44,397 bases of DNA from Coriobacteriaceae bacterium. Lineage in GTDB: Bacteria; Actinomycetota; Coriobacteriia; Coriobacteriales; Coriobacteriaceae. The first letter of the stretch is position 1; every line of letters starts with the position of its first letter. The DNA is taken from the NCBI GenBank assembly GCA_902363875.1, contig CABJBO010000017.1, positions 1 to 44,397 of the forward strand, read 5' to 3'. The position numbers were made by a program, and so were the translations under genes. The notes below the pieces were generated by a model. That model did not search any database. It was not told the origin of the DNA and saw only the letters and a list, made by a program, of their open reading frames with translations. This document shows positions 1-7,503 of the stretch, one piece after another.

Positions 1-14
1 CTCAGGGTATCGGA

Positions 15-54
15 TTCCCACATTCATCCGTACATGTACGGATGAATGTGGGAA
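15..54. repeat. Perfect 40-bp palindrome
   Basis: The 20 bases at 15-34 are exactly the reverse complement of 35-54, with no loop and the centre at TACA|TGTA. No T-run follows on either strand, so it is not a standard intrinsic terminator. It lies about 200 bp before the first gene and may end a gene to the left of the window or be a binding or recombination site. The word GGATGAA occurs again just outside the right arm, at 61-67. Confidence 0.8.
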
Positions 55-140
55 GTGTTCGGATGAAGTTGCCAATCAAGGAGCGGATAAACCCTTTTCC
101 CAACCGCCGAAGACACACGTAAACAGCATGTCCATGAGGG

Positions 141-146
141 TATAAT
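141..146 (+). promoter_or_regulatory. Candidate -10 box for the flavoprotein pair
   Basis: A perfect TATAAT lies about 105 bp before the first start codon. The bases 17 bp upstream (CGTAAA) are a poor -35 match, so this is only a candidate promoter. It would leave a leader of roughly 100 nt. Confidence 0.35.
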
Positions 147-251
147 TCGTACTGTATGTCTGCACAACGCCTGTGCGCGTACGGTTTTATTCGGGCTGCC
201 GTCCATTTCCGTGGAGGCACGGTTCGGCCGCCCTAACAAGAGAGGGGTTCT

Positions 252-1091
252 ATGTATAAGATCCTGGAGAAGACGCAGTTCTCGGAGAAGGTGTTCAAGT
301 TCCGCATCGAGGCGCCCGCAATCGCCAAGCATGCGCACGCTGGACAGTTCCTCATGGTTCGCGCCAACGAGACGGGCGAGCGCGTCCCGTTTACCCTGGC
401 CGGCTGGAACGGTGACGAGGGCTGGGTCGAGTTCATCTTCATGGTGATCGGCAAGACCACCGAGATGCTTTCCACCTACGAGGCCGGCGAGTCACTGCGC
501 GACGTCGTGGGCCCGCTGGGCGTTCCCACCGAGATGGCCGAGGGCCCCTGCGCCGTCATTGGCGGCGGCGTCGGCCTGGCAATTGCCTTCCCGGTCGCCA
601 AGCACCTGGTCGAGACCGGTCACGAAGTTCACGCCATCATGGGCGCCCGCACCAAGGACCTCCTGCTCATGGAGGACCAGTTCCGCGAGCTCCTCGACGA
701 GGACCACATCCACATCACCACTGACGACGGCTCCTACGGCGAGCAGGGCGTTGTCACCGCTCCGCTGGAGCGCCTGCTGCAGGACAAGGCCGTGAGCCAG
801 GTCTTCTGCGTCGGCCCCGTTCCGATGATGAAGTTCTCGACCCTCACCGCCCAGAAGTACGACACCCCCATCACCGCGTCCCTCAACCCCATCATGGTTG
901 ACGGCACCGGCATGTGCGGCTGCTGCCGCGTCGAGGTGGGCGGCGTGACCAAGTTCGCTTGCGTCGACGGCCCCGACTTCGATGCCACCCTGGTCGACTG
1001 GGATGACCTTCGTGCCCGCCAGGCCGCTTACCGTTCCGAAGAGGGCGAGTCCCTCAAGGCCTATGAGGAAAAGAGCTGCGCATGCCACTAG
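252..1091 (+). CDS. NfnA/SudB-like FAD/NAD(P)-binding [2Fe-2S] oxidoreductase subunit
   Basis: This 279-residue protein belongs to the ferredoxin-NADP reductase-like family of sulfide dehydrogenase and dihydroorotate dehydrogenase electron-transfer subunits. The flavin-binding stretch RVPFTLAGW is at 44-52, a glycine-rich nucleotide-binding segment (GGGVGLA) at 104-110, and the C-terminal [2Fe-2S] cysteines are Cys222, Cys224/225 and Cys237. The start follows an AAGAGAGGGG ribosome site. The stop overlaps the next ATG region by 10 nt, so the two subunits are translationally coupled. Paired with a GltA/NfnB-type partner, it probably forms a cytoplasmic NADH/ferredoxin:NADP+ transhydrogenase or the small unit of an NADPH-dependent flavoprotein. 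Whether it bifurcates electrons cannot be read from sequence alone. The C-terminal tail CACH is cysteine-rich. Confidence 0.88.
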   Translation: MYKILEKTQFSEKVFKFRIEAPAIAKHAHAGQFLMVRANETGERVPFTLAGWNGDEGWVEFIFMVIGKTTEMLSTYEAGESLRDVVGPLGVPTEMAEGPCAVIGGGVGLAIAFPVAKHLVETGHEVHAIMGARTKDLLLMEDQFRELLDEDHIHITTDDGSYGEQGVVTAPLERLLQDKAVSQVFCVGPVPMMKFSTLTAQKYDTPITASLNPIMVDGTGMCGCCRVEVGGVTKFACVDGPDFDATLVDWDDLRARQAAYRSEEGESLKAYEEKSCACH

Positions 1092-2491
1092 TTAACGGTC
1101 GTTTCGTTGCCGATATGAAGTCGCCCCGCACCCCCGATAACGAGGAGCCGGCTGCCGAGCGCGCCTGCGACTTCCGCCCCGTCGACAAGGGCTTCACCGA
1201 GGAGATGGCGCTGGCCGAGGCCGAGCGCTGCCTCAACTGCAAGAAGCCGTTCTGTGTTGAGGGTTGCCCCGTCAACATCAACATCCCCCGCTTTATCGAG
1301 CAGATCCGCGCGAAGGACTTCGGCGGCGCTCTCGATACCATCCGCGAGGACTCCATGCTTCCCGCCATCTGCGGCCGCGTCTGCCCGCAGGAGAACCAGT
1401 GCGAGGGCAAGTGCATCCGTGGCAAGAAGTCCGAGCCCGTGGCCATCGGCCAGCTCGAGCGCTTCCTGGGTGACCGCCCCGAGCTCGCCTCCACGCCCAA
1501 GATGGCCCCCAAGAACGGCAAGAAGGTCGCCGTCGTCGGCTCCGGCCCGTCCGGCATCACCTGCGCCGGCGAGCTCGCCCGCAACGGCTTTGACGTTACC
1601 GTCTTTGAGGCCTTCTTCACCGGCGGCGGCGTGCTGGTCTACGGCATCCCCGAGTTCCGTCTGCCCAAGGCAGTCGTCAAGCGCGAGATTGACGGCCTGG
1701 AGGACATGGGCGTCAAGTTTGAGTACAACTCCGTCGTGGGCAACATGGCCACGGCCGAGGAGCTGTTCGAGCAGGGCTTCGACGCCATCTACGTGGCGAC
1801 CGGCGCTGGCCTGCCCAAGTTCCTCAACGTCCCCGGCGAGAACCTGCCCAACGTCTTCTTCGCTAACGAGTACCTCACCCGCGTGAACCTGATGAAGGCC
1901 AACAAGTTCCCCGAGTACGACACCCCCACCAAGCACGGCAAGAACGTCGTCGTCTTTGGTGGCGGCAACGTGGCTATGGACGCCGTCCGTACCGCCAAGC
2001 GTCTGGGCGCCGAGCACGCCATCATCGCCTACCGTCGTACCGAGGACGAGATGCCCTGCCGTCGCGCCGAGCTGCACCACGCCAAGGCCGAGGGCGTCGA
2101 GGTTCTGCCGCTCGTCTCCCCGCTCGAGTTTGTCGCTGGCGAGGACGGCTCCGTGTGCGCCGTCAAGGTCCAGAAGATGGAGCTCGGCGAGCCTGACGAG
2201 TCCGGCCGTCGTCGCCCGGTGCCCATCGAGGGCGCCATCGAGGAGATCCCCTGCGACGTCGCGATCTCGGCTATCGGCACCAACGCCAACCCCTTCGCTG
2301 CCAAGATCGGCGGCAAGATGGAGCTCAACAAGTGGGGCTACATCGTTGCCGACGAGGAGACCGGCCAGACCACCGATCCCCGCATCTGGGCCGGCGGCGA
2401 CATCGTCACCGGTGCCGCTACGGTCATTCTGGCGATGGGCGCCGGCAAGAAGGCCGCTGCCTCCATCACCAAGAGCCTGCTGGGCGAGTAA
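1082..2491 (+). CDS. gltA: GltA/NfnB-type NADPH-dependent glutamate synthase-like flavoprotein
   Basis: This 469-residue protein matches the glutamate synthase small-subunit (GltD) family. The N-terminal domain carries two cysteine clusters for [4Fe-4S] centres, near 49-62 (CLNCKKPFCVEGC) and near 97-112 (CGRVCPQENQCEGKC). A FAD-binding GSGPSG motif follows near 154, then an NADPH-binding segment FGGGNVAMD near 290 and the family's C-terminal flavin motif WAGGDIVTGAATV near 437. It starts inside the end of the upstream gene (10-nt overlap). No glutamate synthase large subunit is adjacent. With the NfnA-like partner, the likely role is NAD(P)H/ferredoxin electron exchange rather than classical glutamate synthesis, though annotation systems usually call it GltA. 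A strong terminator follows 28 bp downstream. Confidence 0.9.
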   Translation: MPLVNGRFVADMKSPRTPDNEEPAAERACDFRPVDKGFTEEMALAEAERCLNCKKPFCVEGCPVNINIPRFIEQIRAKDFGGALDTIREDSMLPAICGRVCPQENQCEGKCIRGKKSEPVAIGQLERFLGDRPELASTPKMAPKNGKKVAVVGSGPSGITCAGELARNGFDVTVFEAFFTGGGVLVYGIPEFRLPKAVVKREIDGLEDMGVKFEYNSVVGNMATAEELFEQGFDAIYVATGAGLPKFLNVPGENLPNVFFANEYLTRVNLMKANKFPEYDTPTKHGKNVVVFGGGNVAMDAVRTAKRLGAEHAIIAYRRTEDEMPCRRAELHHAKAEGVEVLPLVSPLEFVAGEDGSVCAVKVQKMELGEPDESGRRRPVPIEGAIEEIPCDVAISAIGTNANPFAAKIGGKMELNKWGYIVADEETGQTTDPRIWAGGDIVTGAATVILAMGAGKKAAASITKSLLGE

Positions 2492-2519
2492 TCACCCACA
2501 GCGCTAGCCATCAAACGGC

Positions 2520-2557
2520 AAAGTCCCCGTCGAGCACACGCCCGGCGGGGACTTTTT
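2520..2557 (+). terminator. Intrinsic terminator after gltA
   Basis: A 10-bp stem (AAAGTCCCCG / CGGGGACTTT) with a 16-nt loop is followed by T5. It lies 28 bp after the gltA stop and ends the two-gene transcript. Confidence 0.9.
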
Positions 2558-2572
2558 ATAACGGCCGCCCAG

Positions 2573-2607
2573 ACCACCACAAAGGTGCCTGTCCCCTTTG
2601 TGGTGGT
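2573..2607. repeat. Hairpin of the TGTCC/GGACA family
   Basis: A perfect 13-bp stem (ACCACCACAAAGG / CCTTTGTGGTGGT) has a 9-nt loop TGCCTGTCC, so the core CTGTCCCC spans loop and stem. A related hairpin at 2902-2940 shares the CCACCACAAAGGTGCC arm. The two bracket the repeat array at 2631-2846. Confidence 0.75.
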
Positions 2608-2630
2608 TGGGAGCCTGACCGACTAGTTTG

Positions 2631-2846
2631 TCTCGATCTGTAACACCTGGAGCCCGTTGAGCCCTGCAGTTGTTACAGATTGAGATATTGTGCCGGCCGG
2701 CCACGCTGCATCTCAATCTGTAACAGTTAGAGACCAAATATGCCGCCTGGTGTTACAGATCAAGACGTTGGGCTGACGGCCGAACGGTTCATCTCAATCT
2801 GTAACAGTTAGAGCCATTTTCGCTGGCTTGGTGTTACAGATCGAGA
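2631..2846. repeat. Array of six 15-nt repeats in alternating orientation
   Basis: Left arms (TCTCRATCTGTAACA) begin at 2631, 2711 and 2792. Right arms (TGTTACAGATYRAGA) begin at 2671, 2751 and 2832. Every left/right pair encloses exactly 25 nt, and consecutive pairs are separated by 25 and 26 nt, so a repeat occurs every 40-41 nt. The right arm of unit 1 is a perfect complement of the left arm of unit 2, so the hairpins could form in two registers. The enclosed sequences differ except at their edges (GTTAGAG ... GG in units 2 and 3). No gene in this stretch has a credible start or ribosome site. The function is unknown. Confidence 0.85.
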
Positions 2847-2901
2847 CTATGCAAAAGCCGAGGATAGGCACTGCCGCCAAGGCCTTCCCCTCGGCCTAAA
2901 A

Positions 2902-2940
2902 CAAAAACCACCACAAAGGTGCCCTTTGCGGTGGTTTTTG
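2902..2940 (-). terminator. Terminator hairpin after the cytidylate-kinase-like gene
   Basis: An 18-bp stem with one mismatch (arms 2902-2919 and 2923-2940) lies 5 bp beyond the minus-strand stop codon at 2946. On the minus strand it is followed by a T-rich run (TTTTTGTTTT). On the + strand it also ends in T5, so it may act in both directions. Confidence 0.85.
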
Positions 2941-2945
2941 GTCGG

Positions 2946-3569
2946 CTAGCCTTCGAGTTGAGCCACTTTGTAGCGGTAGGCAGCGGCTATGACGTCTTTG
3001 CAGCCTTCGCGGCCCAGCTTGGCGCGGTTGACGACGATATCCTTGCCGCTCGTCATCTTCCACTTTCCGGCACTGTAGCGCTTATAGAACGCCTCGCGCG
3101 CCTTCTGCTGCTGCTTGACCAGCTTGGCGCCCTTCTTTTTATTAAGGCCACGCTTCTTGCGCACAATCTCGACGCGGTCCTCAAAAGGAGCGGTCACCAA
3201 TACGGCAATGTGGTTGGGGTTGTTACGCAGCAGGTAATCGGACAGGCGGCCTTCGATAATGCAGCTCTCGGTCTCGCCCAGGTCCAAAATCACCTGGCTC
3301 ATCTTCTGGAACAACTTGTCCGAGTACGAACGCGCGTCGTAGCGGTCGGGCAGGAACGCCATGTTCTCCACGGCCAGACGCTCGTCGTAGGCGGCCATCT
3401 TGTCGAGCGACTCGCCCGCGCGCAGCGACGCACGTACCAGCAGCTCGTTATCGTACAGCGGAATCCCCAACTCGTCGGCAAGCATGCGACCAATCTCGTG
3501 GCCCTCGGCGCCAAAGTCGCGCGCGATGGTAATGACCACAGGATTCTTCTTATTCTCCAGATCGCTCAT
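2946..3569 (-). CDS. Cytidylate kinase-like family protein
   Basis: This 207-residue protein resembles the cytidylate-kinase-like (AAA, Cmk2-type) family. It opens with a beta strand and nucleotide-binding region (VVITIARDFGAEG) followed by a segment like the NMP-binding region (LGIPLYDNELL), and has basic C-terminal patches (RKKRGLNKKKG). It is not the canonical Cmk, which has a standard P-loop and a partner operon elsewhere. The natural substrate is unknown; a small-molecule or nucleotide phosphotransferase is likely. The start is at 3569 because AGAAAGGA lies 7-8 nt before that ATG. The ATG 45 nt further upstream falls inside a hairpin repeat and has no ribosome site. It follows the amino-acid importer genes but is separated from them by that hairpin. 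Confidence 0.72.
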   Translation of the reverse strand: MSDLENKKNPVVITIARDFGAEGHEIGRMLADELGIPLYDNELLVRASLRAGESLDKMAAYDERLAVENMAFLPDRYDARSYSDKLFQKMSQVILDLGETESCIIEGRLSDYLLRNNPNHIAVLVTAPFEDRVEIVRKKRGLNKKKGAKLVKQQQKAREAFYKRYSAGKWKMTSGKDIVVNRAKLGREGCKDVIAAAYRYKVAQLEG

Positions 3570-3585
3570 CGCGATTCCTTTCTCT

Positions 3586-3616
3586 ATGTGACAAAGGGAC
3601 AGTCCCTTTGTCACAT
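3586..3616. repeat. Perfect hairpin of the TGTCC/GGACA family
   Basis: A 14-bp perfect stem (ATGTGACAAAGGGA / TCCCTTTGTCACAT) with a CAG loop produces GGGACAGTCCC at the tip. It abuts the stop codon of the permease gene at 3618 and the ribosome site of the kinase-like gene, so it could set expression between the two. There is no T-run on the minus strand. Confidence 0.8.
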
Positions 3617-3617
3617 T

Positions 3618-4256
3618 CTACGCTGCCACCATTCGCCTCTGATATGCGCGAACCAGCAGCGAGATACCAAAGTTGAGCACAAAGTACATCGCAAACACCA
3701 GGCCGTAGAGCATAAGCACCTGCGACAGGTCGATCGCATGGGCCATCACGACGTTTGCCGTGTACATGAGCTCGGCCACGTTAATGCCCGAAAGATACGA
3801 GCTGTCCTTAATGACGGTCGTGCACTGGCTAAACAGCGCCGGAATGATCGTCTTAAACGTCTGCGGCAGAATGATGTAGCGCATGGTGGCAAAGAAGCCA
3901 AAGCCCTGGCTCTGCGCCGCCTCAAACTGGCCGCGCGGAATCGAGTTAAGACCGCCGCGCACGATCTCAGCCATAACGGCGCTGGTAAACAGCGTAAAGG
4001 CGATGGTCGAGATCACGATGTCCAAGCCCTGCACCGTAAAGTAGATAAACAGGATCCACAGCAGGTTCGGTGTGCAGCGGAACAGCTCGATATAGGCGCT
4101 CACCAAAATACGGAACGGGCGGGGCGCATAGCTTTTAACAAGCGCCAGCACCGTGCCAAAGATGAGCGAGAAAAAGATCGACAGCGCCGAGATCTCGATG
4201 GTCTTAACAAAACCGCCCCAAATGTAGAGCAGGTTGGTCGCGTTGAAGATTTCCAT
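3618..4256 (-). CDS. Polar amino-acid ABC transporter permease (second subunit)
   Basis: This 212-residue inner-membrane protein of the HisMQ/GlnP family has about five hydrophobic segments and the EAA-loop region (PRGQFEAAQSQGFG near 106-119) that contacts the ATPase. It starts 3 nt after the stop of the first permease, so the two are coupled, and they probably form the heterodimeric channel of one importer. The substrate is a polar amino acid; glutamine or glutamate/aspartate are usual for the family but are not shown here. Confidence 0.9.
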   Translation of the reverse strand: MEIFNATNLLYIWGGFVKTIEISALSIFFSLIFGTVLALVKSYAPRPFRILVSAYIELFRCTPNLLWILFIYFTVQGLDIVISTIAFTLFTSAVMAEIVRGGLNSIPRGQFEAAQSQGFGFFATMRYIILPQTFKTIIPALFSQCTTVIKDSSYLSGINVAELMYTANVVMAHAIDLSQVLMLYGLVFAMYFVLNFGISLLVRAYQRRMVAA

Positions 4257-4259
4257 GCG

Positions 4260-5006
4260 CTAGGCCTCCTCTACGTTGTCGAGCCCCAGCTCGGCCAGGC
4301 TCACGCCGCGCGGACGCTCCTTGGAGCGGCGCTCGAGCCACTGCACCAGCATGGCGAGCGGAAAGCAGATGATGAAGTACATAAGGCAGCAGACGATGTA
4401 TCCCTGCAGGTAGCCGTACAGACTCACAAAGTTGTCGGAACGATACATAAGGTCGCCGCCGGCCACGAGCGCCAGTACCGACGTGTTCTTGACCAGATTG
4501 AGCGCCTGGTTACACAGCGGCGGCAGGATGATCTTGAACGTCTGAGGCAGCACGATGTACCAGTAGGCCTGCGCGCGGGTGAAACCCTGGCTCTGAGCCG
4601 CCTCCATCTGACCGCGCGGGACAGCCTCGATACCGGTACGGATGACCTCCGAGATATAGGCCGCGTGATACAGGCCCACGCCCAAGAAACCCAGCACGAA
4701 CGGCGCGATGCGCACCGGCTGGTCGGCACCGGTCATGGCCTGCAAAAACTGCGGGCCGGCCATGTACATAAAGAGCACCTGCACGGGCAACGGGGTGTTC
4801 TGATAAAACTCCACGTACACGCGGCTAATGCCACGCAGCACACGCGAACGGGTGGTCGAGAACACGCCCAGCAGCGTGCCCAGCACCAGCGACAGCAGCA
4901 GTCCGGCAACAACCACCTGCAGCGTCACGCCAAAGCCCTCCCAGAAGGGCCCCATGTTTTGAAATGTCGTCGACCAACGGTCGGCGTCAAATAATCCTTC
5001 GAGCAT
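4260..5006 (-). CDS. Polar amino-acid ABC transporter permease (first subunit)
   Basis: This 248-residue HisMQ/GlnP-type permease begins MLEGLFDADRWS. The ATG at 5006 has a strong AAGGAAGGA site 5-6 nt upstream; the longer reading frame back to 5162 only runs through the preceding lipoprotein gene and is not translated. It has about five membrane segments and the EAA motif (PRGQMEAAQSQGF). The C-terminal tail (RRSKERPRGVSLAELGL) is cytoplasmic and basic. It lies 25 nt after the binding-protein gene, in the order ATPase, binding protein, permease, permease. Confidence 0.9.
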   Translation of the reverse strand: MLEGLFDADRWSTTFQNMGPFWEGFGVTLQVVVAGLLLSLVLGTLLGVFSTTRSRVLRGISRVYVEFYQNTPLPVQVLFMYMAGPQFLQAMTGADQPVRIAPFVLGFLGVGLYHAAYISEVIRTGIEAVPRGQMEAAQSQGFTRAQAYWYIVLPQTFKIILPPLCNQALNLVKNTSVLALVAGGDLMYRSDNFVSLYGYLQGYIVCCLMYFIICFPLAMLVQWLERRSKERPRGVSLAELGLDNVEEA

Positions 5007-5031
5007 TTGATTCCTTCCTTGGACGATACGC

Positions 5032-5913
5032 CTATACAAGACCCCAGGTCTTGACCTCTTGATCGAGCCAGCCGTCGGCCAAGCGATCGCAGACCACCTG
5101 ATCGACCACGGCCGAGAGGTCGCAGCCCTTCTTGGTCGCCACGCCGTAGCCCTGCTCGCCAAACTTGACCTCGGGCTGCAGTAGCTCGACAGTCTCGTTC
5201 ATGTAGCCGGCCAGCGTGGAGCGGTCCATGGCAAAGACGTCGATATTGCCGGCGTCGAGCGAACTCTTTATGATGGGGTAGCCGCTAAAGGCCCTAAATT
5301 CGGGCTCGCAGGTAAAGCCGTTATCCTTGATCATCTGCTCGATCAGGCCCTGCGTGGTGGCACCCTGACTCACGCCGATGACCTTGCCGTCCAGGTCCTC
5401 AATCGAGGTAAAGCCCGAACGTTTCTTGACCATGAGGCCCACGTAGTCGGTGCGATACGGCGTCGAGAAATCCCAGCTCTTCTTGCGCTCGTCGGTGATG
5501 GTGTAGGTCGCCGCGACCACATCGAGTTGGCCGTTGTCGATCAGCGGGCCGCGCGTCTTGGGCGTTACGTCGGTAAACTCGACCAGCTCCTGGGCGCGGG
5601 CCTCCTTGTAGCTCACGCCAAAGACGGCAGCGGCGATCTGGTAGCACAGATCGACCTCCATGCCCTCAAAGCGACCCTTGGCGGTGTCGTAATAGCCGTA
5701 GCCGGGAACATCCTTCTTAACGCCGGCATTCAGGTGCCCACGCGACTTGATGGTCGCAAGCTTGGAGCCCTTGTCGGAGCCGTCGCCGCCGGCGGAGTTA
5801 CCGCAACCGGTGAGCGCGGTCCCCGTCAGCGCGAGCATGCCAGCGCCCGCCAGCTGCAAAAAGTGACGGCGCGACACGGCCGCCCTCGTCATATCCGTCA
5901 TGTCCATCACCAC
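5032..5913 (-). CDS. Amino-acid ABC transporter substrate-binding lipoprotein
   Basis: This 293-residue solute-binding protein belongs to family 3 (SBP_bac_3). The N-terminus carries a twin-arginine-like SRRHFLQLAG motif (Arg15-Arg16), a hydrophobic stretch and a lipobox LTGC with Cys37, so it is probably exported folded through Tat and lipid-anchored. The mature domain shows family features such as FEGMEVDLCYQIA and DVVAATYTITDERKKSWDFS. The start is uncertain: GTG at 5913 or ATG at 5907, both just after the ATPase stop. It delivers a polar amino acid to the two permeases encoded downstream. Confidence 0.9.
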   Translation of the reverse strand: MVMDMTDMTRAAVSRRHFLQLAGAGMLALTGTALTGCGNSAGGDGSDKGSKLATIKSRGHLNAGVKKDVPGYGYYDTAKGRFEGMEVDLCYQIAAAVFGVSYKEARAQELVEFTDVTPKTRGPLIDNGQLDVVAATYTITDERKKSWDFSTPYRTDYVGLMVKKRSGFTSIEDLDGKVIGVSQGATTQGLIEQMIKDNGFTCEPEFRAFSGYPIIKSSLDAGNIDVFAMDRSTLAGYMNETVELLQPEVKFGEQGYGVATKKGCDLSAVVDQVVCDRLADGWLDQEVKTWGLV

Positions 5914-5915
5914 GC

Positions 5916-6647
5916 CTAGTGCAGGATCTTGGACAGGAACTCGCGGCAGCGCGGGTTCTCGGGGTTATCGAAGAAGTGCTCGGGCGTGCCCTCCTCCAGG
6001 ATGCGGCCGTCCTCCATAAAGATGACGCGGTCGGCCACCTGGCGCGCAAAGCCCATCTCATGCGTCACGCAGATCATGGTGATGTCCTCCTGCGCAAGCT
6101 CAATCATAACGTCCAGAACCTCCTGGACCATCTCGGGGTCGAGCGCCGAGGTCGGCTCGTCAAACAGGATGATGGGCTGCTTGGTACACAGGGCACGGGC
6201 GATGGCGATGCGCTGCTGCTGACCACCCGAGAGATTCTGCGGATACTCGCCGGCCTTATGCGCCATGCCGACGCGCTTGAGTGCGGCGATGGCGATCTCG
6301 GTCGCCTCCTCCTTGCTCTTCTTTTGCAGCTTGATGGGCGCGAGCGTCAGATTGCCGAGCACCGTCATGTTGGGATACAGGTTGAACTGCTGAAACACCA
6401 TGGAGCTGTACTTGCGAGCCATCTCCAGGTGATTCTTTTTGGTGAGCGGCGTACCGTCGATGACGACCTCGCCCGACGTAGGCTCCTCCAGATAATCGAC
6501 GCAACGGATGAGCGTCGACTTACCCGAACCAGAAGGCCCGATCATTACGAGCTTCTCGCCGCGCTTGACGGTGAGGTTGATATCTTTGAGCACATGCAGG
6601 TCGCCAAAGTACTTGTTGAGATGCTTGATCTCGATCATGTCTGCCAT
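5916..6647 (-). CDS. Polar amino-acid ABC transporter ATP-binding protein
   Basis: This 243-residue GlnQ/HisP-type ATPase shows Walker [10 protein letters not shown] at 37-45, the Q-loop in [10 protein letters not shown], the signature LSGGQQQR at 139-146, Walker B ILFDEP at 159-164, and the H-loop in VTHEMGF near 195. It is the first gene of the importer operon. The start at 6647 follows GGAAGGGA at about 5 nt. A TACAAT -10 candidate lies at 6683-6688 on the minus strand, with a weak -35. Confidence 0.93.
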   Translation of the reverse strand: MADMIEIKHLNKYFGDLHVLKDINLTVKRGEKLVMIGPSGSGKSTLIRCVDYLEEPTSGEVVIDGTPLTKKNHLEMARKYSSMVFQQFNLYPNMTVLGNLTLAPIKLQKKSKEEATEIAIAALKRVGMAHKAGEYPQNLSGGQQQRIAIARALCTKQPIILFDEPTSALDPEMVQEVLDVMIELAQEDITMICVTHEMGFARQVADRVIFMEDGRILEEGTPEHFFDNPENPRCREFLSKILH

Positions 6648-6753
6648 GAATGTCCCTTCCCTGCGTTTACACGAGTTGAACTATTGTACGGAAAGAACCA
6701 CGTTTCCGCAGCCCACGCTACATCCCCGTAAAGAACCCGCAACCTTCCGCCCA

Positions 6754-6818
6754 CTCATTGGGCACAGACTTAAATGAGTACCCCCCGTGGGTACTCATTT
6801 AAGTCTGTCCCCAATGAG
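6754..6818. repeat. Long hairpin of the TGTCC/GGACA family
   Basis: Two 30-nt arms (6754-6783 and 6789-6818) pair with a single mismatch around a 5-nt loop. The right arm contains CTGTCCCC, and the sole mismatch falls inside that core (GGGCACAG in the left arm). The inner 20 bp read ACTTAAATGAGTACCC and complement. It lies upstream of the amino-acid importer promoter region. Confidence 0.85.
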
Positions 6819-6862
6819 CACCGAAAATAATACAACCGCCCTTGTTGAGCATAAGTCAGCGA

Positions 6863-6997
6863 AAACCCGTACACGCGAGCAAGGTGACGTGAAATGAAAG
6901 GGCGCAGACCTTATGGTCGCGCCCTTGAAATTGAACGTCAGATTGCCGTGTGTACGGGTTTGCAGCGTCGAGCCGTTACGCGGTTTGGTAAAACCGC
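6863..6997 (-). terminator. Nested hairpins downstream of yqeY
   Basis: Going away from the yqeY stop on the minus strand there is first a GCGGTTT/AAACCGC hairpin (6980-6997) with no T-run. Next is a strong stem AAGGGCGC-GACC (6898-6926) followed by CCCTTTCATTT, the likely terminator. Outside it, a perfect 12-bp inverted repeat AAACCCGTACAC (6863-6874) / GTGTACGGGTTT (6950-6961) encloses the terminator. The rest of 6648-7005 holds only the TGTCC hairpin and the importer promoter. Confidence 0.6.
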
Positions 6998-7005
6998 ATA
7001 ACAAA

Positions 7006-7449
7006 TTACGCGAGTTTGGCTCCAACGATCTTTGCTGCTGCCGGCTTATCAAAGTTGCCGCCAGTGGCCTTACCCAGAGCGCCCATGACCTGGCCCATCT
7101 GCTTCTTGGACGTGGCGCCCAGCTCGGCGATGACCTGCTCGATCAGGGCCTCGAGCTCCTCGCCCGAAACCTGCGCGGGCAGAAGGCTCTCCAGAATCTT
7201 GACCTGCTCGGTCAGGTTGTCGGTACGCTCTTGGTCGGTGCCGGCCTTGATGGACATCTCCAGCGTCTCGCTCGTCTGCTTAATCAGACGCTTGATCATG
7301 CTGTTGACGTCTTCCTCGGTCACATCGCGGCGCTCGTTAACCTCGATATTCTTCACCTCGGCCTTGACCTGGCGAATGATGGACAGGCGAACCTTGTCCT
7401 TAGCCTTCATGGCCGCGATCATTTCCTTCTGCAGCTCTTCGTTGGTCAT
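7006..7449 (-). CDS. GatB/YqeY domain-containing protein
   Basis: This 147-residue YqeY-family protein has an N-terminal helical part (MTNEELQKEMIAAMKAKDK) and a C-terminal GatB/YqeY-like domain ending GKATGGNFDKPAAAKIVGAKL, whose typical signature is a lysine/glycine-rich tail. The family resembles the tRNA-binding tail of the amidotransferase subunit GatB, and its role is not well defined; tRNA or ribosome-linked functions are proposed. ATG at 7449 is chosen because AGAGGA lies 7 nt upstream, while an in-frame TTG two codons earlier is too close to that site. It follows the foldase gene by 54 nt, with a GC-rich hairpin between them. Confidence 0.85.
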   Translation of the reverse strand: MTNEELQKEMIAAMKAKDKVRLSIIRQVKAEVKNIEVNERRDVTEEDVNSMIKRLIKQTSETLEMSIKAGTDQERTDNLTEQVKILESLLPAQVSGEELEALIEQVIAELGATSKKQMGQVMGALGKATGGNFDKPAAAKIVGAKLA

Positions 7450-7503
7450 CTGCAAATCCTCTCTAATAGCGTGGGCGGCACTCGCGCGAGCACCGCCCCA
7501 TGA

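Noticed and set aside
2504..2737. A 77-codon minus-strand frame across the repeat array
   Set aside because: It consists of repeat and terminator sequence and has no ribosome site.
2631..2846. CRISPR array
   Set aside because: Repeats alternate in orientation, spacers share edge sequence, there are only six 15-nt arms and no cas gene is in the window.
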